From Megalopta genalis (Eukaryota > Arthropoda > Insecta > Hymenoptera > Halictidae), in NCBI RefSeq assembly GCF_051020955.1, contig NC_135014.1, positions 36,598,742 to 36,662,741 on the forward strand: DNA of 64,000 nucleotides, read 5' to 3'. The notes under the pieces are model-generated. The model was not told the DNA's origin. It saw nothing but the letters and a program-made list of their open reading frames with translations, and did not search any database. The position numbers and the translations under genes are program-made. Below, piece after piece: positions 12,259 to 25,160 of the stretch. Positions within the stretch are counted from its first letter, which is position 1. Each line of letters begins with the position of its first letter.

Positions 12259-12493
12259 CAAATATTCACCTACCCCACGATCAGCTCCATGTCGGGGGTG
12301 ATCTCCCCGACGAACCTCTCCCTGTTCTCGTCGCCCGTGTCGGTGACGAGGCCGGTGGCGACCCAGAGATCGGTCTCGAACGTGCCACCCCGTTGGAACA
12401 CGGCGCCGTTCATCAACCTGGAGGACGACTACAACATGATCGCCCCTATCATCACTGGAACCGCCAGCGAGCCGCCCTCCGCCATGGACGAAG
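12259..12493 (+). CDS. NfI: Nuclear factor I, third exon seen
   Basis: Exon of 78 codons plus one base. The acceptor chosen is GGACTTTTCAG|CAA, which keeps phase 0 from the exon before. The donor GAAG|GTCGGT leaves one base that joins with AA of the next exon to make Glu. The peptide contains SSMSGVISPTNLSLF, SSPVSVTRP and PPRWNTAPF followed by an acidic INLEDDYNMIAP, compatible with a transactivation segment. Two other AG acceptors lie nearby (12226-12227 and 12283-12284). The first would open a different 151-codon frame that continues through the donor, and I rejected it because only the chosen frame splices cleanly onto the final exon and reads as ordered NFI-like sequence. Confidence 0.85.
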
Positions 12494-12547
12494 GTCGGTG
12501 ATCGTTTGGATCGTATCTGCTAGCCATCCGTTGGATCGTAGCAAGTA

Positions 12548-12878
12548 CAGGGTGTCCACAAACTTATACTATGCGTTATCGAGGTCAAACAGATTAAAAA
12601 ATCCTTATAAACATATGTCCGAAGATGCTTCATTGATAAATGAATATTTGAAAAAATCCGAGAATCGCTTAGTCGACGAATGAAAACCCGTATTCTTGCA
12701 GTGGCAGATATTTTCAAACATTTCTTATAACCACCACTGTAAATCACGACGATCTGTAAAAGTTTATATCTTCTCAATGAAGCATTTTCGGAGCCAAATT
12801 GACACGAACGTTGTTCATCCGCTTGCCCCCGGCAACGCACAATCTATAAGTTTGATCGAAAGCTGCCTGGACACCCGG
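12548..12878. mobile_element. TA-flanked MITE filling an NfI intron
   Basis: The element begins CAGGGTGTCCA and ends TGGACACCCGG, with TA at 12546-12547 and 12879-12880, the target duplication of Tc1/mariner-type elements. Subterminal parts are also inverted (GATGCTTCATTGA against TCAATGAAGCAT). It takes up 331 bp of the 454-bp intron (12494-12947). Confidence 0.85.
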
Positions 12879-12947
12879 TATATTTGTACTGTTCGTTATA
12901 CCCAGACTCGAAGGGATGTACAGTTTGCGCTGTGCATTGTCTTCCAG

Positions 12948-13183
12948 AACGATACTTCCACCCGGTGCACACGAGCAGCGTGGTGGACAAGAGCGGCGGT
13001 AGCATGATGGGTACGGAGCTGGGCGTGGCCGGGGACCCGACGTCGCACCACCACCAGTCGCAGCAGGCCCAGCAGCAGGCCCAGCAGCCGCAGCAACAGC
13101 AACAGCAGCAGCAGCAACAGCCGAACCAGCAACAGCAACAAGTGATGCAAGACAAAAGCGGCAGACCGAAGTCTTCCCCGTGA
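12948..13183 (+). CDS. NfI: Nuclear factor I, terminal coding exon with polyQ
   Basis: Last coding exon. The acceptor TGTCTTCCAG|AA supplies two bases that complete Glu, then ERYFHPVHTSSVVDKSGG and a Gly/Met segment. A Gln-rich stretch follows (roughly 13050-13145, CAG/CAA mixed, with the HHH just before it), and then VMQDKSGRPKSSP and TGA at 13181-13183. The phase matches the previous exon exactly. The polyQ run mixes CAG with CAA, which slows slippage, and such tracts are common in insect transcription factors. Vertebrate NFIs end in WYLG, which is absent here, so this C-terminus is lineage-specific or one of several isoforms. The frame continues open after TGA; see the separate entry. Confidence 0.88.
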
Positions 13184-13396
13184 CACTGGAGGCTCAGACC
13201 GGAAAGTCTCGAGAAGCTCGCATGTTCCACGGGGTCGTTACTCGCCGCCCCGTACGACAACAACAACCCCGAGCCGCCACAGCCGCAGCAGCAGCAGCAG
13301 CAGCCGCAGCCGCCGGACGGGAATCGCCAGGATTCCTCGTGTCGTGTTCACCTTCGCGACCAAAGCCCGCGGAGAATCGAGTGCCTGAGAGTCTGA
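13184..13396 (+). other. Possible readthrough extension of NfI
   Basis: Directly after the NfI TGA the same frame stays open for 70 codons to a second TGA at 13394-13396. The peptide is protein-like in the same style as the exon: a neutral start (HWRLRPESLEKL), then LLAAPYDNNNPEPPQP, a second Gln/Pro stretch coded by CAG/CCG, and DGNRQDSS. The stop context is TGA followed by C, the leaky type seen in insect readthrough genes. Alternatives are a plain 3' UTR with a chance frame, or an alternative splice that removes the stop. The polyQ here is read as Gln only in the NfI frame; another frame gives poly-Ala. Confidence 0.4.
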
Positions 13397-13676
13397 TCGT
13401 AGTTTAAGCCCTTAGCCGCTGAGGGGCCGAGGGACTTCCGGGTCAGCGGGAACCGGAGGCCTGGCCTGCCAGAACCGTGAGCCAAAGGATCGCCACGCGA
13501 AAAGATCGCCGCCGATTCGTAACGGACCTCCAACTCGGCGCCAATGTCTCGACCCTCTGAGGAATTCGAACGGGATAGCGCCTACGCCCTTGTCCGAGCT
13601 TCCTTCACCCTCCTTTGGACCCCGGAATTCGTCCTCGACTTCCCGGTACACGATTCGAGAAGGAAACAGACACCCT

Positions 13677-14005
13677 CTTCGGCGACTTCTGCCTTCAGTT
13701 TTCAGAATTCGGAGGGAAACGAAAACGCGAAACGTTTCCTGTTTCAGGAACATTGTTCTCCAAGGCAGAAGTCACCTTCTAGGCCTGGGTTAGGTCTCTC
13801 TCGGGCCGATCCTCTAAAAGGGAACAGTTTAATCCTCTTCGGCGACTTCTGTCTACAGTTCGATGGATTCGGAGGGGAACGAAACGTCAAGCGTTTCCTG
13901 CTCCAGGAACATTGTTCTCCAAGGCAGAAGTCACCTTCTAGGCCTGGGTCAGGTCTCTCTCGGGTCAATTCTCTAAAAGGGAACAGTTCGATCTTGTTCG
14001 AGGAC
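13677..14005 (+). repeat. 159-bp tandem duplication in the NfI 3' UTR
   Basis: The segment beginning CTCTTCGGCGACTTCTG and running through CAGGAACATTGTTCTCC and AGGCCTGGGT is present twice with a 159-bp step (CAGGAAC at 13745 and 13904). A third, weaker copy follows at about 14085-14210. Because 159 is divisible by three, an open frame of 208 codons (13544-14170) passes through all copies. Confidence 0.85.
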
Positions 14006-14689
14006 CTCTTGGTACATTCCTTTAAGATTGAAGCTGTCCAAGTGAAATTCCCTGTCAAGCATGAGCTATCGAGTTATCTAGACTGTTCAGGATTCTCGTT
14101 CTCCAAGAGAAAAATGTTGTCTTCTGGGTCCGGGTCAGGTATTTCCCAGGTCGGAGCTCCGAAACGCTAAGAATTCGATCCACTTTGGGGACCTCTGACT
14201 CTTTCATCGAAACGAAAGTGCCCCAACAGTCTAGTTAGCAATCCCAGCCCATCTAGAAATCGGCATCTAGGTCAGGCCAGGCCTAAATTCACTTGTCCTT
14301 AATCCCGCATACTATTGACACAGATCTAAATTGAGTTTTCGATTCCGAGACAGAGATGGTCCAGGCCCAGCCGGTTCGAAGCCCCGACCACCCTCAGAGG
14401 GTCAATTATTCGGTCAATTATTACTCCGCTCCTGAAAGTGCGAAAGCCTCCGCGACCGGAAGCGCGATCCTCCTCCCTCAGCGTACAATTCGCGTAACTC
14501 TGTGTCTGTCTCTCTCTCTCTCTCTCTCTTTTTCTCTCTCAAGCGTCCTGAAGAAGGACCCCTCATTTCGTCTCCTACCTAACATGTCGCCGATCGGTCC
14601 CGTCGACCAAAAGCGATTGTCGAACAAAAAAAGATAAACAAACGAGTGCCGATCGTCAAGCATGATCGTGCGTGGACGAGAACGATGAC

Positions 14690-14727
14690 GACGAAGATGA
14701 TGACGATGATGATGATATGATGATGAC

Positions 14728-14772
<45 letters not shown>

Positions 14773-14860
14773 AACGATGATGATAATGATGATGATAATG
14801 ATGATGATACTGATGATGGTTATGGTGATGATAATGATTATAATGATGAAGAAAGACACG
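14690..14860 (+). repeat. GAT/ATG trinucleotide repeat
   Basis: About 170 bp of GAT/GATA units. The apparent poly-Met, poly-Asp, poly-His and poly-Ile frames are artefacts. Confidence 0.9.
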
Positions 14861-15352
14861 ATCTTCCTTCCTGTTCGTCCACGGAGGAACAAAGAGGAAA
14901 CCACTAAAGCGTTTTTGTACATACACGCGGCCCAGTTTGTCGCACACGCCGGGCGTCGTATTTTGTAAAATTTTAGAGGACCCTAGATTAGTATTGTGGA
15001 ACGTGTACGACAAGGACGACAAAAGTATGCGAGAGCCTCTCGCCGCCGTCACCGCGGCGGACGAGGCCACGGCGAGGATGATTTTCGAACGTGAACGAGG
15101 GGAGAAAGGGGATTTCTAGTGCCAATCTCGAGTAGCTTATAAATATTATAACGAAATTATAATTTTTCTATTATATTTTTTTATAATATTTATGAAGGAA
15201 CACACACGCTTGTTTAGACGCGCGACGGTAACGGGAGGCGTAGGTGTCGAGACGTTCAACGGACGCTTCATCTCGACGAGTCGAAAACGTGTTTTTACAA
15301 AATGGAAAAGCTAAACGAACCAAAAACAAAAAAAAAGAGAAGCTGAAATAAA

Positions 15353-17411
15353 ATGAAGCGAAACGCAGAAGCTATATGCAACGCGGAATAAGAGAGAGAA
15401 GAAAGAAAACAATGGAAAAGCCGGGGGTTTGAGCACGGCCGAGGGGAACCGATCGACGAGCCTAATGAACGGTCCACGGAACCACGAAACAATGGAATCA
15501 AAAATATTTGTCGCCTAAGATCGCTCGGGCTGGTGCCGGCCGTTGAAACGGAAGCGAAGGAGGAGGATAAGTAGGAAGACGACGACAAGGAAGAACACTA
15601 GTGCGGACTAGACACCAGAGGCTGCTAGTTAGAAACAAAGTGAATAATATTTAATATTGATTACTCGATAAATTAAGCGGTTAAATAGTTAACGAGACGC
15701 GTTTTGGCGCGAAGCAATTGATATATATATATATATAAATATATGTAATGTTAGAGAGGAAACGAGAGGATGACGATCGAGGAGACACGCTGGGGAATAG
15801 TGTGAGACGCGCGAGTGGCGCGGACGGGACGCGGATAATTACGAGATAGTGAGAGATTAATCTATAGTCCTATTAACTAATTAGGGAGTTTAGTGTAACG
15901 CGGGGGTTACGCAGCATCGTACTCGGCGACAACGAAGGTCCTAACTACTGTCCGAAGTGCTTTACGAGACGGAACACGGGAACTCCTCCGCTGCCAAATC
16001 GTCGCGACGATTAACACGGAATCTCTCGGAAGCGGTTGATTGAACCTAAACGAATCTCATATTTTTCGAAACGGGGCCCGGAGACACCGGCAGCGGAAGG
16101 GTTGCAAGCACGAGGGGCGTCCTGTCCAGTTTGTAAATCCTCGGACACCTACAGGGCGGCCAGAAACTCTCTGTCTCTCTTGTAAGAAATTTCTATGGGC
16201 GCTCGAGGCTGTAAAGTGACGAGATCTCTCGAGCTTTTCGTTTTCGCGCGGTATCGTTTCGACGCGGCGGATTTCTGCGCGCCCTGTATTCGTCGAGGAG
16301 ACCCTAATTAAAAAATGCGCTTAATATACTCGCTAGATGACCAGATAGTTCCGAGGCGGTTCTTCTTTGGGTTTTGTAAAGTCACTTCCCTGTTTTTCTC
16401 TCTTCGAGTGAGGTTGAAAGGGTGCGCCGGCCTCCTGCCCATTATCGATACCAATATCGTTTCTTTCCCCGTGGCATTTTCGAAACAGTATGGTCGCCAT
16501 TCTATTCTCATGCTTCTCCTACACGGTAACGCTGTTCTCGGAGCGCTTGCTGATTTACTAATATCCTTTCGCGATAACACGGTTTCGTTGGAACATTGCA
16601 AGTGGTGCGTTAGTTTCGATCGGAATTGTGTACACTCGGATATTGTACTATTCTAAGGTCGGGAATCGACGATTTCTTTCTTTCGTTCGAAAGCTGGAAA
16701 TGATTGTGGAAGAAGACAAGCGGTGCAGCCAATGTGGAGGACGCTCTCGAAGGAAGAGCTCTAAGTAGGCAGCCATTTTGGATTAGTCTGTCCTCTCCGC
16801 GACTCTCTAATTAATATTGATCTATCGAGCTCAACTTATTTTTTTGTCTCATCTTGTTTGACGCAACAGTTGCTTTTGAACCGGCCCAAAAGGGGGATAA
16901 TGGGGAGAAGGGTGGCACCCTGTCGACCGGTTCGTAGTGATAGTACAAAGAGATCGAGTGTAGCAATATCGGTAATAGCAATAACGATTGTCAATAAGGG
17001 TCGACGCGGCGATACGACGCTATTATTCCTATTAAAGAGACAACAACAACAAAAGATGCTTGTAACGCTATTAACGCTATACGAAGGCGACGATAATACC
17101 GCTGCAACTATTGTTAATACTACGAGGAGACTACTACTATTATTAACTACTACCACGATTACCACCACCACCGCCATCATCGTCAGCGCCGCCATTAAAG
17201 AGGAAAAGAGAAACGAGATGATGATACCACTTTACCATCACCACCACCGCTCTACCACCACCACTACTACTACTATTATTACTACTACTACCATTACTAC
17301 TACCATTACTACTATTACTATTACTACTACAACTATTACTACTATTACTATTACTACTACTACTATTACTACTACTATTATTACTACTACTACTACTACA
17401 ACTACTACTAT

Positions 17412-17468
<57 letters not shown>

Positions 17469-17549
17469 AACTACTACTACTACTACTACTACTACCACTA
17501 CTACTACTACAACTATTACTACTACTACTACTACTACCACTACAACTAT

Positions 17550-17603
<54 letters not shown>

Positions 17604-20600
17604 CACTACTACTACTACTACTACTACCACAACTACTACTACTACTACTACTACTGCTACTATTACTACTACCACTACTACTACTACTACTACTACAACT
17701 ATTACTACTACTATTACTACTACAACAACCACTACTGCTATTACTACTACTAAACTAGTACTACAACTATTACTACTACTACTACTACTACCACTAAACT
17801 ACTACTACTACTAAATTACTACTACTACTAAACTATTACTAATTACTACCAGCGCTATTATAAACAAAAAAAACTTTAACTCACTACTACTTATCACCGC
17901 TACACTTAACTATTAATTGTAAAGGCGAAAGGGACACTACCGCTTAGAGCTGTTATTACTACACCGCCTACTTCACTATTAACGTACACCAGTTACTGAA
18001 GGGACTAGGAGGTACGCTACTATCGCTGACTACTACTACTACTACTACTACTAATTAACTACTAATCGCTTTACGAATACGGTTACTACGGGAGAGAACG
18101 ATTGTTAATTGTAAATATCCAAAAGAGACGATAGGGTAAACGAGCGGCCAGGCTGGGGCACGTTATTCTCCAATGCGATCTCGTTTGTCTCGTTTTTTTC
18201 CATCAAATTTCGCTGCGGGAAGTGATGTCGATTGATACGTGTCCCTATAAATTTTTATAAAATCAAGCAACGATGCCTCCGAACACGTTTATACAATTTT
18301 ATAGACTGCTTTACACGAAGGAAATTCATAGATAAGTATTCACTGGTTGAAAATAATTTTGTCGACTTACAACGAAACTAGAAAGTTCATTGACCTTCGA
18401 CGAATCTTCGGTTCGTTTCGATTTCGATGGAAAGTATGTTTGTCTGACCAGCGGCACTACCTGTTCCACTTGCCCGATCATAACCGCTATTGTCTCGTTC
18501 CGAACATTCGGTCTAGATCCTAATCGATCCGCGCGCGGCTCGGTGCTCGTACAGGTACACCAACGAAACGGGGAATAAATTTGAGGAAAGATCGGATCGA
18601 CTTCATCTCGCAATCACTTTTCGCAACACGAACGATTTATGAAACAAGACACCGTGCCTCAGCCTGAACGATTCCAGCAATTACATTACTACGCACAGAG
18701 GCAGGGAGGCACGCGAACGAACCTAAACTCCGGATCTATGGATCCTGCAAAAGACAGGGTGGTTTCCACCCCTCGACGCTCCGCAGCAATTTTAATCTTT
18801 CTGAAAATAGAAATGAGACGACGCATCTCGTCGGCTATTTTCACCCCTTGCTTTCTGACATAATATTAAAATCACGGTCGAGAGATTTAACGATCAACAG
18901 ACCGCGGACTCACATTTTTATACCGAAATCGCAGTAAGAATGAAGTCATCGGTGATGTCGATAAATGAACAAAGCTGATGCAAAGAAAGATCCACCGACT
19001 GAAGTTCGGCGAGTTAAAATAACACACGCCCCTTTCTTCCTGAATAAATTATTAAAAATAAAACACCGCTAACGCAGTTTATGGGTCGCGGTTGAAGGGG
19101 CGGAAAATCTTGAAGAGTTTCCGTTATCGCCGTGAATAATTTCTGCAGACGTTGTGCGACTATAAAAAGACCCGGGAGCAAAGGTGTCGGCGATTGCGGG
19201 GGCGTGCGAGGGGTTGAAAGGCGCGGAGGATTTAGAAAGGAATTTTTTAATGCTTGCCTCTCGACGGTGTTAGGGGATCGAGCGTGGCGAGGCCTCGTGT
19301 TCTTATTTTGTTAATCGACTACGGGGCGCCGTTCTAGCCGAGAGACGACCGCGAATAACGAAAGGGGTGGTTCGGGATATTATACTGACGCCACCGCGAA
19401 CGCTCATTTTCTCGCTGACTTATAGTTCGTTGTTCGGTCGCGCTTGCTGCCGAACGGTGCAGCGGCTAGGGGTAGAGTGCCAATTAGGGTTAGCCTTGTA
19501 AATTGTAAACTAGCTTTAGGTCTTCCTAACGAAGGTGCAGGACGGTGCTTTTTAGGTGAAACGAACGAAAACACTGGACAAGCAAAAACGAGGAACGATA
19601 TTATAATAAATCGTGCGACCGCGACGCGTGCCGGTCGGACACCCACCCTGTCAGGTTTCCGCTCAAAAATCGAGCCCTATTTGGAGGCAATGTCGAACTT
19701 GCGTCACCAGAACATTTTGTATAGCGTCTCGAGCTGCCTTGAACCGAAAGTGCATTAAAATATCGTCCGCGTCCACTGGCCAGCCACTTCCGGCCGCCCG
19801 AGATCACTTTCCACCGCCAATTTCACACCGATTTCGCAACCTTCAAAATTATTTACTTACTACGATCCTCTGGTATTTGAAACGATTTAGGCTATTTCGA
19901 CGCAGTACTTGAGCCTTGGGATTTTTGTCTCAATCCAGGAGTCAGAAATTTGCAAATATTTTGCAAATAATCGTGGATCTACTTAAACCTAGAATTTCAA
20001 TTCTCTGCAGAAGCAACCCCTAATTGTAAATTCTGCTACGCAAGCAGACCGCAAAATTTTATTCGAATTTCGATTTTGATACGCTCTTTTATAGGAATTC
20101 GCGTCAGGGAAAAAGTGTGCTCAGAAATAATTTCTCCTTGTAAAAATCGGATACGTTATTTTAATTTCGAGCGATCCACGAATTTTCTTACGGTTTACGG
20201 ATCTGAACGCATAAATATCCGTAGTCTGAGATCGCTCGTTACAGGTTTCGGTGGTTCCCGAGTTTGTTTGTTAAATTCGTCGAGGGTGGTTTTTCGGAGA
20301 TCGGTGGCCTCGGGTCCGACCGGAAGTGACGGGGGACCGCGCGCGAGGACTTTTTCTACGTAAGATAGACTTTTTCTCTAGTAGATTCGAGGAACGATAA
20401 AGGACGAAGCGAAACTAAGGGGGCGCGGGGAGAGCGACGAAAGTTAATTAAGCGCGTCTCGATCGGGTTCCCGGGGGTAGAGGGACGACTCGATATCCCG
20501 GACCACCCGTCGACGAGGGGCGAGAGTGAGCGTGTATAAATAGCGATCCTCCATTCGAGAGGGCGACGTGTAACGGTCGCGGAGATTTTTCGGTGCTCGG

Positions 20601-22620
20601 AGGGACGATGGGAATTTCGGTGCCGAGGATCGAGGGGTTGCGACCGGGGTAAACTAACAAATTCGCTAGACATTAAGCTTGCCAGGGACTGAAGATTTAC
20701 ACTGTGAACGTACAGGCACAGAGGGCAGAGGACACGGTGACACGTAGCCACCGTTCATTTCGACGACAGACGCGTGTCGGAAGTATGCGAGGGGGTTTAA
20801 GGGATTCTTTTTAGAAAAATGTTCTTTTCGTAACGTTTAGGGTGGGGCCGCGTCGAATGGGTTCGAATAGGAATTTTCTAGTGTGCACGCGAGGCGGCAG
20901 GTTCAGCTACGAGAATAACGATAACAATAAACAGTAATAATAAATATTAATAATGATAATATTAACGAAGTTTAATTACGGTAAACGAAGATACGGTTAA
21001 CTGATAATTAATTGTAAAACGGAGAGCGAACTACGGCGATGATAACATAGTGCGATTATTAATTATTACTATTAACTACGGCAATACGATGATATACATA
21101 TATTATAAACGAAATACAATGATATATTTATCGAATATTTATTGAGCAAACGAAAATAGCACACTGTGTAGTATGGTTGTACAAAGTAGGCGACGAGGCG
21201 ACGAAAAACGAACGCGTGTTTCTTTTTCCTTTTGTTTCTCGGGGTTGGAGACGTCCTCGGGGGTGTGCCGACCCTCGTCGTTGGGGCTGCAGACATTTCC
21301 TTTCGGTTGCTCGAGACACACCCTCTGAACGCATTTCGTTCGAATTTCCTCGAAAATTCATGATCTGCTGCTCGGGACAACGATTTTACGAAATCCGAAA
21401 CAGTCTCGCGAGGGTTGAAAATATTTGTTTAATGCCGCTTTCTCTAGACGAAAACCAGTTCGACGGTAATGTTACGAAAATCAAAAGATCAGAGTTCCCG
21501 GCTGAGAAAGAGTTCTGCAACCCCATAAGGTCGTCGCAGGGCACCCCGAGGCCGCGGAGGACACGGCGAGGGGGTGGTACCGAATGTGTTTTCGTCTGAC
21601 GATCCTTTTTTTTACGATTGTGAACGAGGTTCATGTTATATATCAGGGATTAGACTAAATAGTATAATACGCTGCGAGGGAGGTGGCAGGAAAAGAGAAA
21701 AATTACTAAGGAATATTACTAACCGAGGGTGGTTGGCCTTGGGGGAAGCGGGATCGAGGGGGAGAGCTGTGACAAAGGTGGTGATAGTGGTACCGGAAAG
21801 GGGTGCAGACGAGTCTGTCGTCGCGTCTCCGTAGAAAGATCCGCGGGGGCGGTGTTTAAGCGAATAAATCAAATTTCTATACTCGATTTACCCGGACGAA
21901 CCACCCCCCAACCCCTCCCCTGTTTAATAAATAATTGTAACGATAAGAGTAATAACGATAACGTATAGGCACAAATTGAGTAGGAAATTGTTAACGGATA
22001 ATTTGATAAATTGTTACGAAGCTTACGTAGTATATTCTCGTATGATGTTTGTTTTCCTTTTTAATATATATATATTAAAAAATATATATATATAGGTATA
22101 TATTATACATATACCCTTGTATATTTAATAATAACTGCGTCCTACGAAGATTCTTCTTTCTACGGAGACTCGATGTGTATTTGTTCGTCTTCGGGACTTT
22201 AATGCTTAAGAGAAACTTCTTGTGATAAGCGTGGAGAGACCTCCGCCCACGGTTCGGGCTGTAGAAAGAAAATAAAAAAGCAAACAAACAAACAAAAAAG
22301 CGAAAACCAAATGAACATAATTAAAACGAGGAAAGAAAAAAAATTAAGAAAACAAATAATAACGCTAATAAGGGGAGAGAAACAAAGAGATTCGGAGGTG
22401 TAAAGTAACGACCTTAAGAAAAATAATTCGCGATTTCGAGCTGGCAACCCTCCGACGAAGGGACACTGACAAGGGAGAGGCTTCTTTGTCACCTTACCGC
22501 GCCAATTATACGTTGTGTCCATACTGTCTCAATTAATATAATGTATTATATTATATATATAATATATATATTATATATATATCCGACAATATTGATTATT
22601 AAAAATTCTTAATATATAAA
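15353..22620. other. Repeat-bearing non-coding region
   Basis: No gene was recognised. It is either distal NfI 3' UTR or intergenic DNA between the two convergent genes. It contains the large ACT array at 17240-17830, AT-rich palindromic stretches (22065-22100, 22545-22585) and several AATAAA hexamers. GC-richer patches (about 19100-19700 and 20200-20760) have short open frames on both strands but nothing conserved that I can name. Confidence 0.5.
17240..17830 (+). repeat. ACT/ATT trinucleotide array
   Basis: About 590 bp of ACT triplets with interspersed ATT, ACC and ACA. It produces a spurious 318-codon Thr-rich frame on plus and a poly-Val frame on minus. The variants are more frequent at the left, suggesting growth toward the right. 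Confidence 0.95.
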
Positions 22621-25113
22621 ACGAAAAACAGCTGACGTTTTTTTTCTGACGCACTTACCCTCTCCACCATGTACCCCAAATGCCACTGTTTTGGTCCAAT
22701 CCCAATTCATCCCCTTTCAAATTTCTAAATTTTTACAAAACCCGAAATATTTTTCGTAGACCCCGAAAAAAAGATCTCCATTTTCTGGAGATCTCGAAAA
22801 CTTTTGTTGTCGATCTTAAGTGCCTTCCCGCGGTCCCAAATATATTTCCTGCTGTCCAATATTTTCATCGAGAGCTCTAAATATTTTTTATACACTTTTA
22901 AGTGTTCTCTGCGAGACCTGCAAATATTACAGACCCTAACCGCTGCATTTCAAAGGTCATGAAGGATTTAGAAGGCCAGTGCACAGGGCACAGATAACGA
23001 TTAATTTCCTGTAGAGATGAAGGGTGATTAAAGAGCAAAAGGCACGTCTGAAAAAGTGAAGTACAATTTATTATCATGCGCAGCCATGTTGACATTCGGT
23101 GCACCATTGCGAAAATAATTCCAAGTACAATAATACGCGCGTGTACGACCGCGTACTGGAAGTGACGCAATCCTCGCGCTCTCACTCTACATATAAAGAT
23201 ATCGTAAATAAAATATATATATATATATGCATGTATGTATATATGTATGTATGTATGTATGTATATACATATTTATACGCATCTGCGTGTGTATATCTGT
23301 ACAACCTGCGGACACACGACCCTACAAAATAATGTCTACCTAACCGCTAAATTTTCGTCCTGTTCATCTTCCACCCCTCCGTGGTCCTCCATCGTTCTTC
23401 CGTTATCATTCCGTCAGCCTTACAATGTGTACTCTACGAGAACAAAAACTATAATGATAATTACAATTTCAGAGATCACACTTCGGGTCGGTGTTAAATT
23501 AACAATATCGTCCACGAATTTCCACGCGGTGTTCACAAACGAAATTCACCAACGAACTTATATACAGATTCGAATCGATCGAAAACTCTCTCTCTCCCTC
23601 TCTCTTTCTCTCTCTGAGAGAAAGACACCTGTTCTCTCGACGATGTAAATAGAAACGAGACAAATCACTCGAGGTAAGTACTGATCAACCGGAAGTTATA
23701 GTCCGCAGGACCGCGAGTGTAACGAATACAAAATTAATCGCTTGAGCAATCTAAGGCGCGAATTAAGTGACACACGGTCGGCGAAGTTTTCCAAAAGAAA
23801 AAAAATGCTCGCCTCGGTCGTCGCGCAACGATCGCGAGAAATATCTTTGATCGACCCGTTTTAGGATCGAACGAACGGTCTCCGCACGATTGTTTTAGTA
23901 AGAAGAGGAATGTGGACGCGTTCTAGCCGAAGAAGCTCCGTTTCAAAATCGACGGACTGGTCTTTTTTTAGCAAGGGCCGCGAGCTCAACGAGGCGACGA
24001 AGGGACTTCCGGTCTACGAGAATAGACGGAGCCGTGGGTAATCGGAAACCAAGGACGGAAGTCGTTCTATGTAGCTCTACGCGCGAGCTGATCGGACTCG
24101 AAATGGAAACACCTGCCCAAGAAAATACTAATCATCGTTATTAACCGCTTCTCCTTGTAAATCGCTATGTAAAAAAGAAAAAATAAGAGAACAATCGACA
24201 GAAATGTAAAACTGTGAATCCCTGTTTGATCGGCAACCATCCGGACCACCGATGCCATGCTGGCAAATCGTTCGAACCCTACGCTTTAAACTAAATAAAT
24301 ACACGTCGGAATACTTCTGGTAAAAGTAAATGCTTCTTGTACGTTCCCGACCGAAGTACTCGAAACTCTAGCTGCGCTCGTCCCTCGCGAAAATACTTTC
24401 TCACTTTGTGCACGCCGATTCACCGTGCTTAGGCGTGCTAAAGAAGATACTGCTACTGTAATACCATCGAAGACGAAACTTTTGATTGGCGGGTTCGGAC
24501 AGCCGAGTGTTCGACGTGCTTGAACCGGCTTTGGACGCGTTCGAACCATTTCTGAGCGGCTCGCGTCTTCCGGAGACGACTGTGAAAGCTTCAGCTGCGA
24601 CGTCGAATCACGTTCGTGCTTGTTCGAATCGGTTCAGAGTCGTCGAACGCGTCCAAACGTTCGCGAACCGCGACAACGCGTCACAGAATCCGAGCCGACG
24701 CTCTCGGATGCTTCGAACGGGACTCTCTTCGTCCCTGGCGAACCGCTCGCGCATCTGAAACCTGTTCATACGTGTCCCTACACCATCCTCCAGGAACCGA
24801 AGCTGTAAAACCGAGTGTCTGAAGGAGAACGGCTAGTCAGACTATACGCTCTATCGAAACGTAACTTAAGTTAAAACTCTATGTAAGTTAATATCGTCTG
24901 AAATATCATACAAGACAGAGTAATCTCTCCGTGCACCGAATACTACAGCGATCGCGACGTGAGTTCTCACGTTAAATTACGAAAAACGCGCGAACCGCGA
25001 CCAAAAAAACCTCGGTCGCGTTTTAATACAAATTCCCGCCGCGAGTTTGAGCCATTTTAAAAACGCTTTCCACGCTCTCTGTCCTTTCAACTCGCAACGA
25101 TCTCGAACTCCTC

Positions 25114-25160
<47 letters not shown>

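Larger units (their letters stand above)
13184..15352 (+). other. Candidate NfI 3' UTR
   Basis: No further coding exon is seen after the NfI stop. The stretch holds a CAG tract (about 13279-13310), a 159-bp tandem duplication (13677-14005) with a third decayed copy to about 14210, a CT run (14510-14540) and a GAT repeat (14690-14860). An inverted pair ATAAATATTATAA / TTATAATATTTAT lies near 15138-15194, and there is an AATAAA at 15347-15352. That hexamer is one candidate end; others occur at about 21866 and 21925, so the true UTR may be much longer. Confidence 0.4.

Noticed and set aside
12228..12493. Alternative acceptor and frame for the third NfI exon (DKIFSDFSANIHLPHD...)
   Set aside because: That frame also starts in phase but cannot join the final exon correctly through GAAG|GT, and it lacks the ordered SPTNLSLF / DDYNMIAP sequence of the chosen frame.
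14579..15070. His-rich 163-codon minus-strand frame
   Set aside because: It is the reverse reading of the GAT microsatellite.
16858..17814. 318-codon Thr-rich frame, the longest in the window
   Set aside because: Produced by the ACT trinucleotide array; no protein signature.
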